Of a DNA stretch of 64,000 bases, positions 41,448 to 51,551 are shown piece by piece (positions within the stretch are counted from its first letter, which is position 1; each line of letters opens with the position of its first letter). The stretch covers positions 1,116,001-1,180,000 of the forward strand of contig NC_010524.1 in assembly GCF_000019785.1 (NCBI RefSeq), read 5' to 3'. A model generated the notes under the pieces. It was given only the letters and a program-made list of their open reading frames with translations. It was not told the DNA's origin and did not search any database. The translations under genes and the position numbers were made by a program. Origin of the DNA: Leptothrix cholodnii SP-6. GTDB taxonomy: Bacteria; Pseudomonadota; Gammaproteobacteria; Burkholderiales; Burkholderiaceae_C.

Positions 41448-43034
41448 ATGCTGATTCGATTCTTGATGGCCGTGGTGATGGCAGCCGGACTTCTGGCGCC
41501 CGCCCACGCATTCACTCCCGAACAGGCCCATGCGATTGCCGCCGGCGAGACCGACGACCGCATCCAGGCCCTGAACCAGGCCGCCGCCACCGGCGATGCC
41601 GCACTGGCCGCCTACGTGCAGGCGGTGCTCGACGATGCCGTCAAGGTGGCCGGTGGCAAGGCCTATCTGCAGCGCGACGGCAAGGTGCTGATCGCGGGCA
41701 CCGACACCGAAGCCGCGCTGCCCGATGACGCCGAAGACGTCGTCAACAACAACCGCATGCGCGGTGCGCTCGAAGCGTCGCTCGGCACGCTCAAGCTGGT
41801 GTCGCCTGACGTGAACGTGCGCCGCGCCGCACTCACCGAACTGGCCAAGCAGCAGCTCGACGAAGCCCAGCTGCCGATGATCGACAAGGCCTGGGCGGCC
41901 GAGACCGACACGGCGCTGAAGTCGCAGCTCGAGAGCATGCGCGCCACCATCCTGATCACCTCCACCGACCAGGCCAAGCGCCTCGAAGCCGCGCAGCTGC
42001 TCGAAGGCAGCCGGCTCGCTTCGGTCAAGAGCCTGCTGCAGGAGCGCCTGGCCGCCGGCGGCGAAACCGATGGCGAAGTGCGTGCCGCGCTGATGAAGGC
42101 GCTGTCAGCGGTCGAAGGCCGGCTGGCCTGGGGCGAGCGCCTGGGCGTGCTGTTCACCGGCATCAGCCTGGGCTCGATCCTGCTGCTGGTGGCGCTCGGC
42201 CTGGCCATCACCTACGGCCTGATGGGCGTCATCAACATGGCGCACGGCGAGCTGATGATGATCGGCGCCTACGCCACCTGGCTGGTGCAGAACCTGTTCC
42301 GCCAGCACCTGCCGGGGCTGTTCGACTGGTACATCGCGTTCGCGATCCCCGCCTCGTTCCTGGCCGCCGCGCTGGTCGGCGCCGCGCTCGAACGCAGCGT
42401 GATCCGCTGGCTCTACGGCCGCCCGCTCGAGACCCTGCTGGCCACCTGGGGCATCAGCCTGGTGCTGATGCAGGGCGTGCGCAGCCTGTTCGGCGCGCAG
42501 AACGTGCAGGTCGAAAATCCGTCGTGGCTGTCGGGTGGCGTGGTCGCGCTCGACAACCTCACGCTGCCGTACAACCGGCTCGCCATCATCGCCTTCGCCT
42601 TCATGGTGCTGGCCGGCGTGGCGCTGCTGATCGCCCGCACCCGGCTCGGCCTGTTCGTGCGCGGCGTTACTCAAAACCGCCGCATGGCCGCCTGCATGGG
42701 CGTCAACACCGCGCGCATCGACACCTATGCGTTTTCGCTGGGCGCCGGCATCGCCGGGCTGGCGGGCTGCGCGCTCAGCCAGGTCGGCAACGTCGGGCCG
42801 GATCTCGGCCAGAGCTACATCGTCGACGCCTTCATGGTGGTCGTCACCGGCGGTGTCGGGCAGCTGGCCGGCACGGTCTACGCCGGCCTGGGGCTGGGCG
42901 TGTTGAACAAGTTTCTCGAGGGCTATTCGGGTGCGGTGCTGGCCAAGATCATGGTGCTGGTGTGCATCGTGGTCTTCATCCAGAAGCGCCCGCAAGGCAT
43001 GTTTGCGATGAAGGGCCGGAGTGCTGAAGCATGA
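41448..43034 (+). CDS. urtB: Urea ABC transporter permease UrtB
   Basis: 528 aa. Signal peptide at 1-21, then a ~200-residue helical periplasmic domain (VNVRRAALTELAKQQLDEAQ, repeated ALxxA helices) typical of UrtB, then a LivH-type permease from about 230 (GSILLLVALGLAITYGLMGVI, NMAHGELMMIGAYA). ATG 41448 chosen because a signal peptide begins there. Stop overlaps urtC start by 4 bp. Confidence 0.96.
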   Translation: MLIRFLMAVVMAAGLLAPAHAFTPEQAHAIAAGETDDRIQALNQAAATGDAALAAYVQAVLDDAVKVAGGKAYLQRDGKVLIAGTDTEAALPDDAEDVVNNNRMRGALEASLGTLKLVSPDVNVRRAALTELAKQQLDEAQLPMIDKAWAAETDTALKSQLESMRATILITSTDQAKRLEAAQLLEGSRLASVKSLLQERLAAGGETDGEVRAALMKALSAVEGRLAWGERLGVLFTGISLGSILLLVALGLAITYGLMGVINMAHGELMMIGAYATWLVQNLFRQHLPGLFDWYIAFAIPASFLAAALVGAALERSVIRWLYGRPLETLLATWGISLVLMQGVRSLFGAQNVQVENPSWLSGGVVALDNLTLPYNRLAIIAFAFMVLAGVALLIARTRLGLFVRGVTQNRRMAACMGVNTARIDTYAFSLGAGIAGLAGCALSQVGNVGPDLGQSYIVDAFMVVVTGGVGQLAGTVYAGLGLGVLNKFLEGYSGAVLAKIMVLVCIVVFIQKRPQGMFAMKGRSAEA

Positions 43035-44145
43035 GCGCAGTCTTGAACAACCCGATGCTGATGCCGCGCAGCGGCTTGTTGCTGGGCCCGCGGGGCTGGG
43101 CCGGCGTGATGGCCGCGCTGGCCACCGTGCTGGTGCTGGTGCCGCTGCTCAACCTGGCGGTGCCCGATGGCCATCCGCTGCACTTCAGCGACTACTACGT
43201 GCAGCTCACCGGCAAGATCATGTGCTACGCGATCTGCGCGTTGGCGATGGACCTGATCTGGGGCTACACCGGCATCCTGTCGCTGGGCCACGGCCTGTTC
43301 TTCGCGCTCGGCGGCTACGGCATGGGCATGTACCTGATGCGCCAGATCGGGCTCGACGGCAACTACAAGAGCACGCTGCCCGACTTCATGGTCTTCCTCG
43401 ACTGGAAGACGCTGCCCTGGCACTGGAGCTTCAGCGAGAGCTTCTTCGGCCAGATGCTGCTGGTGGTGCTGGTGCCCGGCCTGCTGGCGCTGGTGTTCGG
43501 CTTCTTCGCTTTCCGCTCGCGCATCAAGGGCGTGTACTTCTCGATCATCACGCAGGCGATGACGTTCGCGGCGATGCTGCTGTTCTTCCGCAATGAGACC
43601 GGCTTCGGCGGCAACAACGGCTTCACCGACTTCAAGCGCATCCTCGATATCCCGCTGGCCCAGCCGAGCACGCGCATGACGCTGTTCATGCTGACCGGCG
43701 TGGTGCTGGTCGGCTTCTTCCTGATGGCGCGTGCGATCGTCAACAGCAAGTACGGCCGCGTGCTCCAGGCGATCCGCGATGCCGAGAGCCGCGTCATGTT
43801 CACCGGCTACGACCCGCTGGCCTACAAGCTCAGCATCTGGACGCTGAGCGCCGTGATGTGCGCGGTGGCCGGCGCCTTGTACGTGCCGCAGGTCGGCATC
43901 ATCAACCCGGGCGAGATGAGCCCGGCGGCATCGATCGAGATCGCGATCTGGGCCGCAGTCGGTGGCCGGGCCACGCTGATCGGGCCGATCCTCGGCGCCT
44001 TCTTCGTCAACGGCGCCAAGAGCTGGTTCACGCAGGTGTTCCCGGAGTTCTGGCTGTACTTCCTGGGCGCGCTGTTCATCGCGGTGACGCTGTTCCTGCC
44101 GCACGGCATTGTGGGCCTGTTCAAGAAGCGCAAGGAGGGCAAGGC

Positions 44146-44149
<4 letters not shown>
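43031..44149 (+). CDS. urtC: Urea ABC transporter permease UrtC
   Basis: 372 aa, LivM-type permease. MDLIWGYTGILSLGHGLFFALGGYGMGMYL near 70-100 and IRDAESRVMFTGYDPLAYKL near 245 mark UrtC. Overlaps urtB upstream and urtD downstream (ATGA each). Confidence 0.96.
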
Positions 44150-45036
<887 letters not shown>

Positions 45037-45045
45037 GGAAAGAAG

Positions 45046-45738
45046 ATGCTCAAAGTCTCAGGCCTGAACCAGTATTACGGCGGATCGCACATCCTGCGCG
45101 GGCTGGAATTCGAAGCCAAGCTCGGTGAAGTCACCGTCGTGCTCGGCCGCAACGGCGTCGGCAAGACGACGCTGCTCAAGAGCCTGATGGGCGTGGTGCC
45201 GATCAAGGCCGGCAGCGTCCAGCTCGACGGTCAGGACATCTCGAAGGACACGCCCTACGAGCGCGTGCGCAAGGGCGTCGGCTACGTGCCGCAAGGGCGC
45301 GAGATCTTCGGCCGCCTGACGGTGGAAGACAACCTGCGCATGGGCCTGGCCTACAAGAGCGGCAGCACGCCGATCCCGGCCGAGCTGTTCGAGCTGTTCC
45401 CGGTGTTGAAGCAGATGATCAACCGGCGTGGCGGCGACCTGTCGGGCGGTCAGCAGCAGCAGCTGGCGATCGCGCGTGCGCTGGCCGCGGGGCCGAAGCT
45501 GCTGATCCTCGACGAGCCGACCGAGGGCATCCAGCCCAGCATCATCAAGGACATCGGCCGCGTGATCCGCATGCTGGCCGATCGCAAGACGATGGCGATC
45601 GTGCTGGTCGAGCAGTTCTACGACTTTGCTGCCGAGCTGGCCGATCAGTACCTGGTGATGGAACGCGGCGAGATCATCGCGCGCGGCCGCGGTCATCAGA
45701 TGGAAGCCGATGGCGTACGCCAGCTGATGTCGATCTGA
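45046..45738 (+). CDS. urtE: Urea ABC transporter ATPase UrtE
   Basis: 230 aa, LivF-type. Walker A GRNGVGKTT near 34, RGGDLSGGQQQQLAIARAL signature near 132, LLILDEPTEGIQPSI. GGEFGRLTVEDNLRMG-like EIFGRLTVEDNLRMG in the middle. Ends the urt operon. Confidence 0.96.
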   Translation: MLKVSGLNQYYGGSHILRGLEFEAKLGEVTVVLGRNGVGKTTLLKSLMGVVPIKAGSVQLDGQDISKDTPYERVRKGVGYVPQGREIFGRLTVEDNLRMGLAYKSGSTPIPAELFELFPVLKQMINRRGGDLSGGQQQQLAIARALAAGPKLLILDEPTEGIQPSIIKDIGRVIRMLADRKTMAIVLVEQFYDFAAELADQYLVMERGEIIARGRGHQMEADGVRQLMSI

Positions 45739-45777
45739 TCGTGTGTCGGGGCGGGTGGCGCGTAGACTCGCGCCGCT

Positions 45778-47154
45778 ATGTCGAACCCCCAAGATCTGAT
45801 GGATTCCCCCGCCCCGAAACGCGTGCTCGTCATCGGCGCGGGCCCTGCCGGGCTGATGGCCGCCGAGGCGTTGGCCGAGGCCGGCGTGCAGGTCGATGTC
45901 TGCGATGCCATGCCGTCGGTGGGTCGCAAGTTCCTGCTCGCCGGCAAGGGCGGGCTGAACCTCACGCATGCCGAGAACGCCGAGTCGTTTCTCGGCCGCT
46001 ATCGTGAACATGCGTCGGCGGTCGCGCCCTGGCTCGAAGCCTTCGGGCCGGCTGCCATCCGTGACTGGGCCGCCGGGCTGGGTGTGAGCACCTTCGTCGG
46101 CAGCTCTGGCAAGGTCTTTCCCGAAGGCATGAAAGCCGCACCCTTGCTGCGCGCCTGGCTGCGCCGCCTGCGCGCCCAGGGCGTGCGCCTGCACATGCGG
46201 CATCGCTGGACCGGCGGGCTGGCGGTTCGACTCGCACCACCCGACGGGCCTGATGCCACCGACGCCGTGCAGGGCTGGACGGTCGATTTCGAGACGCCGA
46301 AAGGGCCGGTGCAACGGCATGCCGACGCGGTGCTGCTGGCGCTGGGGGGTGGCAGCTGGGCCCGGCTCGGGTCCGATGGTGCGTGGGTGCCGTGGCTGCG
46401 CCAACGCGGCGTGGCCGTGGCAGCGTTGCAGCCCGCCAATTGCGGTTTCGACATCGGCTGGAGCGCGCATGTCGCCGAGCGTCACGCCGGCACGCCGTTG
46501 AAGAACGTCGTGCTGCGACTGGCCTCCGAAATGGCTGCGGAGGGTGGCACGACTGCACCACGATTCGAGCGCCTGGGCGAGGCCGTGATCACGGCCACCG
46601 GCATCGAAGGCAATCTCGTCTATGCCGCATCCGGCCTGTTGCGCGAGGCCATCGCGGCGCACGGCCATGTCGATGTCAGGCTCGATCTGCTGCCGCAGCG
46701 CAGTGAAGCCGACCTGGTCACCGCGCTGGCTCGCGGCCGTGGCAGCCGCTCGTGGCCGAACCATATGCGTGAACAGACCGGCCTTGCCGGCGCTCAGGCG
46801 GCGCTGCTGCGTGAAGGGCTCGATGCTGCCGCCTGGATGCGACTTCAGCACGATGCTGCGGCGCTGGCGCACCGCATCAAGGCCCTGCCGCTGCGACTGC
46901 TCGCGCCACGCCCGATCGACGAGGCGATCAGCACGGCGGGTGGCGTGGCACTGCCGCCCGAAGCCGCTGGCGTCGACGAGCGCCTGATGCTGAGTGCCCT
47001 GCCGGGCGTGTACTGCGCCGGCGAGATGCTCGGCTGGGATGCGCCGACGGGTGGCTATCTGCTCACCGCCTGTCTGGCGAGCGGTCGCTGGGCGGCGCGC
47101 TCGATGCTGGCGCGCTGGGGCCTGTCCGTGCCGGCCATTGCCGTGTCGAGCTGA
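45778..47154 (+). CDS. TIGR03862-type NAD(P)/FAD-dependent oxidoreductase
   Basis: 458 aa, BaiN/RdsA-like flavoprotein. FAD-binding GAGPAGLMAAEALAEAG (21-37), AGKGGLNLTHAENAESFL near 58, YCAGEMLGWDAPTGGYLLTACLASG near 412-436. 39 bp after urtE but not a known part of the urea system; could be read through from it. Substrate unknown. Met8 (45799) is an alternative start. Confidence 0.9.
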   Translation: MSNPQDLMDSPAPKRVLVIGAGPAGLMAAEALAEAGVQVDVCDAMPSVGRKFLLAGKGGLNLTHAENAESFLGRYREHASAVAPWLEAFGPAAIRDWAAGLGVSTFVGSSGKVFPEGMKAAPLLRAWLRRLRAQGVRLHMRHRWTGGLAVRLAPPDGPDATDAVQGWTVDFETPKGPVQRHADAVLLALGGGSWARLGSDGAWVPWLRQRGVAVAALQPANCGFDIGWSAHVAERHAGTPLKNVVLRLASEMAAEGGTTAPRFERLGEAVITATGIEGNLVYAASGLLREAIAAHGHVDVRLDLLPQRSEADLVTALARGRGSRSWPNHMREQTGLAGAQAALLREGLDAAAWMRLQHDAAALAHRIKALPLRLLAPRPIDEAISTAGGVALPPEAAGVDERLMLSALPGVYCAGEMLGWDAPTGGYLLTACLASGRWAARSMLARWGLSVPAIAVSS

Positions 47155-47158
47155 AATG

Positions 47159-47183
47159 AAAAACGCCTCCCGAAGGAGGCGTT
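47159..47183 (-). terminator. Rho-independent terminator for PEP-CTERM gene
   Basis: Minus strand: AACGCCTCC-TTCG-GGAGGCGTT followed by TTT (A-run at 47159-47163 on plus strand). A nine-bp stem with a stable TTCG loop, 30 bp after the stop at 47214. It lies just beyond the convergent flavoprotein stop. Confidence 0.8.
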
Positions 47184-47213
47184 GCTGTCAGAGCGAGGGC
47201 TTCGGGCCGACGA

Positions 47214-47885
47214 TCAGGCAGCGGATGCGACGGTCTTGCCCTGGCGGCGACGCGACATGAAGCCGATGGCGCCGAGGCCTGCGAGCAGCATGGCGTAGGT
47301 TTCGGGTTCGGGGACCGGGGCTGCGAAGCTCGTCACGCTGGTGTTGTCGATGACGGACCAACGCTCGTTGTTGACGCTGGAGAAGGCGTCGAAGGCGATG
47401 CGGTAGGTGTCGGTTGCCGACGTGGTGGTCAGGGTCGCCCCATAAATGGTCATGTCAGTGTCGGTGCCTTTGATCACTCCGCTTGCGCCACCCACCCACG
47501 ACCAGCCTGCACCACTGTTGACCTGGAAGCCGTACTGAAGGATGTCCGCTGACGAACGAACCAGTTCCTGTGCTGCATTGGCGCTAGGGGTGTAGAACGA
47601 GTCCACGAGCAGGAACGAGAACACCAGGTCGGTGCCGCTTGCGAAGGATCCGAGGCCTTGACGCAGGAAGTCATCGCCCGAGTTGAATTGGACTGCTGTG
47701 TTCACAGCAGTGCCCGGGTTGAGATCAACGGCTGCAAGCCCGCCGTTGGACGCCCAGCCTGCCAGGAAGGTCTGGTTGGTGAAGTTGCGATTCGCCAGTT
47801 CTTCGGTCTGAGCCAATGCAGACGTGCCGACCACGGCCAGGGCTGCGGCCAAGAGGGTGGTGCGGAAAGAAGTGAGAAGTTTCAT
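47214..47885 (-). CDS. PEP-CTERM sorted exoprotein, NF038120-like
   Basis: 223 aa. Signal peptide MKLLTSFRTTLLAAALAVVG ending SALA (near 25). Mature part begins QTEELANRNFTNQTFLAGW; hydrophobic/polar beta-rich region with GAGWSWVGG near 123. C-terminus AAPVPEPETYAMLLAGLGAIG then SRRRQGK: complete PEP-CTERM signal. No cargo or enzymatic motif. The subfamily label is tentative. Confidence 0.9.
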   Translation of the reverse strand: MKLLTSFRTTLLAAALAVVGTSALAQTEELANRNFTNQTFLAGWASNGGLAAVDLNPGTAVNTAVQFNSGDDFLRQGLGSFASGTDLVFSFLLVDSFYTPSANAAQELVRSSADILQYGFQVNSGAGWSWVGGASGVIKGTDTDMTIYGATLTTTSATDTYRIAFDAFSSVNNERWSVIDNTSVTSFAAPVPEPETYAMLLAGLGAIGFMSRRRQGKTVASAA

Positions 47886-48192
47886 GCTGTCCCTATGTCG
47901 GTTGAGGTGCCGCGGGCTGTCGCGACGGTGGGTTCATGCATCCCTTGAAGCTGAAGCCGGCTTCAGGAAAGCGATGAATGAAGCTTAGGGACAGGGCGTC
48001 GTTGCGACCAGCACCGGACGGGTGGCGCAGCCCCCGTGTTCACAGGGGAATTGGCGGTGTTTGCGACGTTCACCCCCGCGATCACGGGGGTTGGAAGATG
48101 AAAGCGCGCAGTCCGGGACGGCTCGATCGAGCCGCGTCGCGACCGCATCACGCACGCACCGCTTCCCAGCGGGCGTCGGAGCGGGAGGAGGC
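47886..48192. other. 307-bp gene-free region with two related hairpins
   Basis: Upstream of the gene at 47885 (minus) and downstream of the gene ending at 48193. Two imperfect palindromes, CCCCCGTGTTCACAGGGG (48031-48048) and CCCCCGCGATCACGGGGG (48073-48090), share 15 of 18 positions at a 42-bp period. The -35/-10 for the downstream PEP-CTERM gene presumably lies at the start of the region but was not identified. No coding frame is convincing. Confidence 0.6.
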
Positions 48193-48882
48193 TTACAGCT
48201 TTTCGGATTGAGTCTGGTGCTGCCGCCGCCGGCGGCCCATCACGCCGATCACGCCCAGGCCGGCCAGCAGCATGGCGGTCGTGTGGGGTTCAGGCACCGC
48301 CGTGACCGATCCCGCAGCCGTTGCGTCGATGCGGAACCGGAAGTTGTCCATCGCCAGATGGTCGTAGTCGTCGTTGTCGAAGGCGAAGGCGATCGCGTCG
48401 ATCGGCGTTCCGGCTGCGACGCTCATGAAGCTGGCCGTCCCCTTGAACACCCTCTTGTCCTTCAGCGCAACCCCGTCGTAGACCACCTTGCCGTCGTTGT
48501 AGAGCATGAAGTGGAAGTCGCCGGTGCTGTCGACGCTGCGCCGGCTCCAGAAGTCCGCGCCGTCGAAGAAGAAGTCACCGTGGTCGCTGCGGGTGATCCG
48601 CGTGCTGCCCGCAAGGCTCGTCGCCAGGAACGTTTCGCCAGGCGCTCCGGCTGTGGTCATCGAGAACCACTGGCTGCCCCAGTCGAAACCCCCGTGTCCG
48701 GCAGGAACCGGCACACCCAAGGTGCTGGCACCGAGGCTGTCGAATGACAGCGTGGACGAAACGAGTTCGGCCTGCGCCGCAGTGGCACCGACACCGAGGG
48801 TGAATGCCAGGGCGATCGTCCGACCCACCTTGGCGCCGATCGACCGGGACGGCTCGCGACGGGCTGGACGCGGGATGCTCAT
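48193..48882 (-). CDS. PEP-CTERM sorted exoprotein, unknown
   Basis: 229 aa. Signal peptide near 20-39 (GRTIALAFTLGVGATAAQAE). Mature part has DNDDYDHLAMDNFRFRID, a pattern seen in beta-jelly-roll-like surface proteins. C-terminus TAVPEPHTTAMLLAGLGVIG followed by MGRRRRQ: PEP-CTERM signal with PEPH in place of PEPE. The third such protein in the window and the second in a row here. Confidence 0.9.
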   Translation of the reverse strand: MSIPRPARREPSRSIGAKVGRTIALAFTLGVGATAAQAELVSSTLSFDSLGASTLGVPVPAGHGGFDWGSQWFSMTTAGAPGETFLATSLAGSTRITRSDHGDFFFDGADFWSRRSVDSTGDFHFMLYNDGKVVYDGVALKDKRVFKGTASFMSVAAGTPIDAIAFAFDNDDYDHLAMDNFRFRIDATAAGSVTAVPEPHTTAMLLAGLGVIGVMGRRRRQHQTQSEKL

Positions 48883-49090
48883 GGAAACCTCACTCGGTGG
48901 AACGGGATCGACGCGTCAAATGACCCAGATCATTCTGCGAGATCCTGCCTGTTGACTGTTTTACAGCGGAATGAGGGCAGTGTAACCCCGTGTTTTGGGG
49001 GGTGTTTGATGAAATTTGGGATGTCTTCCCATTTATTAACCCTTCCTGAAGTCCCGGGTTCCTGCGCACGTGGCGTCGGTCCGGCCGGCT

Positions 49091-49927
49091 TCAGGTGCGC
49101 CAGATCCTCGGGACGCAGGGGTCGAGATGCCAGGCGATCGATCGCCAGGCCGCGCGGATCGCGCCGAGCAGGTGCATCGCCGGCTCGACCCGGGGTGCCA
49201 GCACGCGCAACACCACGGTATTGGCGTGAGGCGCACTGACGCCGGCGGTGGCGGCGAGCGCCGAGTCGCCGATCAGGGCGCGGGCGCTTTCGATCAGGGC
49301 GTCGCTCAGCCCCTTGGGCAGGGCGTCGCCGCCGGCCAGCCAGAAGGTGCCGAGCACGCGCTGGCCGGCCCATCCGAGCGGGCTGTCGAGCAATCGGGCA
49401 TCGGCGGCGTCGATGCGGGCGCGCTCGAGCCAGATGCCGGGCAACTCGAGTTGTTGTAGATAGCTGCCCCGCTGCCAGGGCTTGCCGGCGGCGGGCAGGC
49501 CCAGCGCGAGCAGGTCCCAGCCCATCATCATGGCGCCGGGTGCGATCTCGAAGCGCAGGCTGTTTTCTGCGATGCAGGCGTCGTAGGCGATGGTTTCCAG
49601 AGGCAGCCATTCGAGCCGGCTGCCTTCGGCCAGTCGGGCGCGCACTTGCTGGCGGGCGACTTCCCCTGCGCTGCGGTAATAGCGCGTGGCGCCGGGTGTC
49701 GTGATCAGGGCGTGGCTGCCGGGGGCGAGATCCAGATCGACTTCGAGCGTGTCGCCGCCGACGATGCCGCCCGGTGGATGAACCAGCACGTGGTGGCAGA
49801 TCGACGGTCCCTCGGGATAGAGCCGCTGCAGCACCCGCAAGGGGCCGTGGTGACGGTCATGTGCGACGGTGCGATCCTCGTTCGGATCATGTCGGTAATG
49901 GAGTTGCAGGTGGCCGTGCCAGCTCAT
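49091..49927 (-). CDS. ureD: Urease accessory protein UreD
   Basis: 278 aa. LHYRHDPNEDRTVAHDRHHG, VHPPGGIVGGDTLEVDLDLAPGSHALITTPGATRYYRS near 50-87 and WDLLALGLPAAG are UreD hallmarks. Forms the UreD-F-G complex that loads nickel on urease. Stands alone, about 17 kb from ureA; next gene downstream is a PEP-CTERM protein, upstream is the DnaA-box-like region. A scattered arrangement for a protein usually first in the urease operon. Confidence 0.95.
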   Translation of the reverse strand: MSWHGHLQLHYRHDPNEDRTVAHDRHHGPLRVLQRLYPEGPSICHHVLVHPPGGIVGGDTLEVDLDLAPGSHALITTPGATRYYRSAGEVARQQVRARLAEGSRLEWLPLETIAYDACIAENSLRFEIAPGAMMMGWDLLALGLPAAGKPWQRGSYLQQLELPGIWLERARIDAADARLLDSPLGWAGQRVLGTFWLAGGDALPKGLSDALIESARALIGDSALAATAGVSAPHANTVVLRVLAPRVEPAMHLLGAIRAAWRSIAWHLDPCVPRIWRT

Positions 49928-50488
49928 CAGGAGTCAGAGTCGTCGCCTAGGAAGGCCGGCAGTGTAGGCGGGCCGACCGTTTGTGGATGCCGGCGGGGCG
50001 GTTGCCGCCCGGCAGTGCCTCGGCGTTGTGGACAAGATGACTTTTCCCTGCGGTTTTCCACAGCGCCGGAACCGCCGGACTCGAACTTGTCCACAGGCCG
50101 GAAAAGATGCTCGCGATTCCACAGGGAGGTGGGACAAGGTTGTGGACAGTGGCGGGACTCGACTCGCAAACCCGCGCCAATGCTCACTTTCCCCTGGATT
50201 GCTGCACGATGAGGCAGGGGGGTGGCAGACCCCTCGACCTGCCTCGCGAGGGTGTTTTGTCAAGGCCCTTGCAGCGAGAAATGCCAGCGGATGGGTCGGG
50301 GTCGAACGACTTGTCCACGTGCACTGTCCACAACCCTCATCGTGCACAACATGCGGACTTCGCGGTGTCCCTGACGCATCGATGACGATGTCTCGGGGCC
50401 TCGCGGTTCGGCGGTGCTGGGCGCCGACCACGACACGCGTCACGTGCCCGATGCAGCGCTGCCCCGCGTGATCGGAATCGCACAGGCG
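49928..50488. other. Gene-free segment with a cluster of DnaA-box-like sites
   Basis: No credible coding frame in 561 bp. Seven 9-mers match TTATCCACA (either strand) in at least 7 positions: 49982-49990 (-), 50027-50035 (-, 8/9), 50054-50062 (+, 8/9), 50087-50095 (+, 8/9), 50141-50149 (-), 50311-50319 (+), 50324-50332 (+). A 13-base sequence at 50138-50150 (GGTTGTGGACAGT) recurs as exact inverted copy at 50323-50335. The region is not AT-rich and no dnaA, dnaN or gyrB gene is nearby, so a chromosomal origin is unlikely; a titration or regulatory locus, or a minor origin, is possible. Confidence 0.5.
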
Positions 50489-50518
50489 AAAAAAAACCGT
50501 CGCACAAGGCGACGGTTT
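50489..50518 (-). terminator. Rho-independent terminator for the cold-shock gene
   Basis: Minus strand stem AAACCGTCGC/GCGACGGTTT (50494-50503 with 50509-50518) followed by eight T (A-run 50489-50496 on plus strand). 37 bp past the stop at 50555. Confidence 0.9.
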
Positions 50519-50554
50519 CACGTGAGATGCAGAGCGCTCAGGGCGCTCGATGCA

Positions 50555-50773
50555 TCACAGCGGGCGGATGTTCGCTGCTTGCAGACCCTTGGGGCCTTGC
50601 TTCGTTTCGAACTCGACGCGCTGGTTTTCCTGCAGGCTGCGGAAACCGCCACCGTTGCGGATTTCGCTGTGGTGAGCGAACAGGTCCTTGCCGCCGTCTT
50701 CCGGCGTGATGAAGCCGAAGCCCTTGCCGTCGTCAAACCACTTCACGATGCCAGTCTGGGTGGGAGTACTCAT
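50555..50773 (-). CDS. cspA: Cold-shock protein (CspA family)
   Basis: 72 aa single cold-shock domain; RNP1 KGFGFI and RNP2 DLFAHH are intact, [20 protein letters not shown] at the start, [18 protein letters not shown] at the end. RNA chaperone. Start at 50773 because the frame upstream is a leader. A long upstream untranslated region with a hairpin is consistent with cold-induced translation control. Confidence 0.97.
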   Translation of the reverse strand: MSTPTQTGIVKWFDDGKGFGFITPEDGGKDLFAHHSEIRNGGGFRSLQENQRVEFETKQGPKGLQAANIRPL

Positions 50774-51014
50774 GGATGATGTTCCTTGTTGAGTGTTGAA
50801 AGATGAAAACACCCCGCCGATACGCACCAGCAGGAACAGAAACACTCAAGAAACGTCAAACCGGGAGATTTGGAACCTGGCCGGCCGAGCCGGCAAGCCA
50901 GCAAGGCGGTATAAGGAGCAAGACCTTGAAAAAACGGTCTTGGTATGTCTGTACGTTCAGTGTAGTCGGGAAACGGGCGAAAGCCCAGACATATTCATGG
51001 CCGCATGCACCGGC
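50774..51014 (-). promoter_or_regulatory. Promoter and long 5' leader of the cold-shock gene
   Basis: 241 bp between the cold-shock start and the end of the deaminase gene. On the minus strand TACACT (near 50961) could be a -10 and CAAGACC/GGTCTTG (50919-50942) forms a 7-bp hairpin with a T-rich loop inside the presumed leader. Cold-shock mRNAs usually have about 150-nt structured leaders. The promoter itself is not certain. Confidence 0.4.
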
Positions 51015-51515
51015 TCACCGCGTGAGCCAGAAATGCCGGTGCAGTTCGGCAATCTCGTCGTGCACCTCGGCCACCGGGCCCCAGATACGCACCGGCTTCT
51101 GGCCATGCACGAACACATCGCGGCACGGCAGGTTCAGGGTCGGGTTCTCGGGGTGAGATCCGGTCAGGCTCAGCAGATCGGCCTCGCTCATGCCGAAGAC
51201 CAGCCGACCGATGTGAGCCCAGTACTGCGTGCCGGCACACATGCAGCACGGCTCGACGGTGGTGTAGAGCGTGCAGTCCCACAACTCGGCAGGACTGAAG
51301 CGCCGGGCGGCCTCGCGCGCCAGCACCGCTTCGGCGTGATTGACGCTGTCCAGATTGCCCTGGCTGAGCAGCACGGTCCGATGGTCTGCCGCAACCAGCA
51401 GTGCGCCGAAGGGGTGGTGGCCCGCGGCCAGCGCCGCGCGGGCGATCTGGTTGGCGCCACGCAGATGCAGGAGCATCTGCGCAGGCGTCGGGTCCGGATG
51501 ACGAAACGTGCTCAT
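51015..51515 (-). CDS. Nucleoside/guanine deaminase (CDA superfamily)
   Basis: 166 aa. Zinc site HAE near residue 61 and PCCMC near 89-93 (TTVEPCCMCAGTQYW), with HHPFGALLVA before. This is the small deaminase fold of B. subtilis-type guanine deaminase or tRNA-like adenosine deaminases. Given the purine catabolic genes next door, guanine to xanthine is the likely reaction, but cytosine or another base cannot be excluded. Same strand as the ABC transporter, 36 bp after its permease gene. Confidence 0.85.
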   Translation of the reverse strand: MSTFRHPDPTPAQMLLHLRGANQIARAALAAGHHPFGALLVAADHRTVLLSQGNLDSVNHAEAVLAREAARRFSPAELWDCTLYTTVEPCCMCAGTQYWAHIGRLVFGMSEADLLSLTGSHPENPTLNLPCRDVFVHGQKPVRIWGPVAEVHDEIAELHRHFWLTR

Positions 51516-51551
51516 GGTGCACCTGACCTCGTGTATGCCCAGGCGCCAGTA

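Noticed and set aside
48031..48090. CRISPR array
   Set aside because: Only two imperfect stems at 42-bp period, no regular spacers and no cas genes.
49928..50488. Chromosomal replication origin oriC
   Set aside because: DnaA-box-like sites are present, but no dnaA/dnaN/gyrB neighbours and no AT-rich unwinding element.
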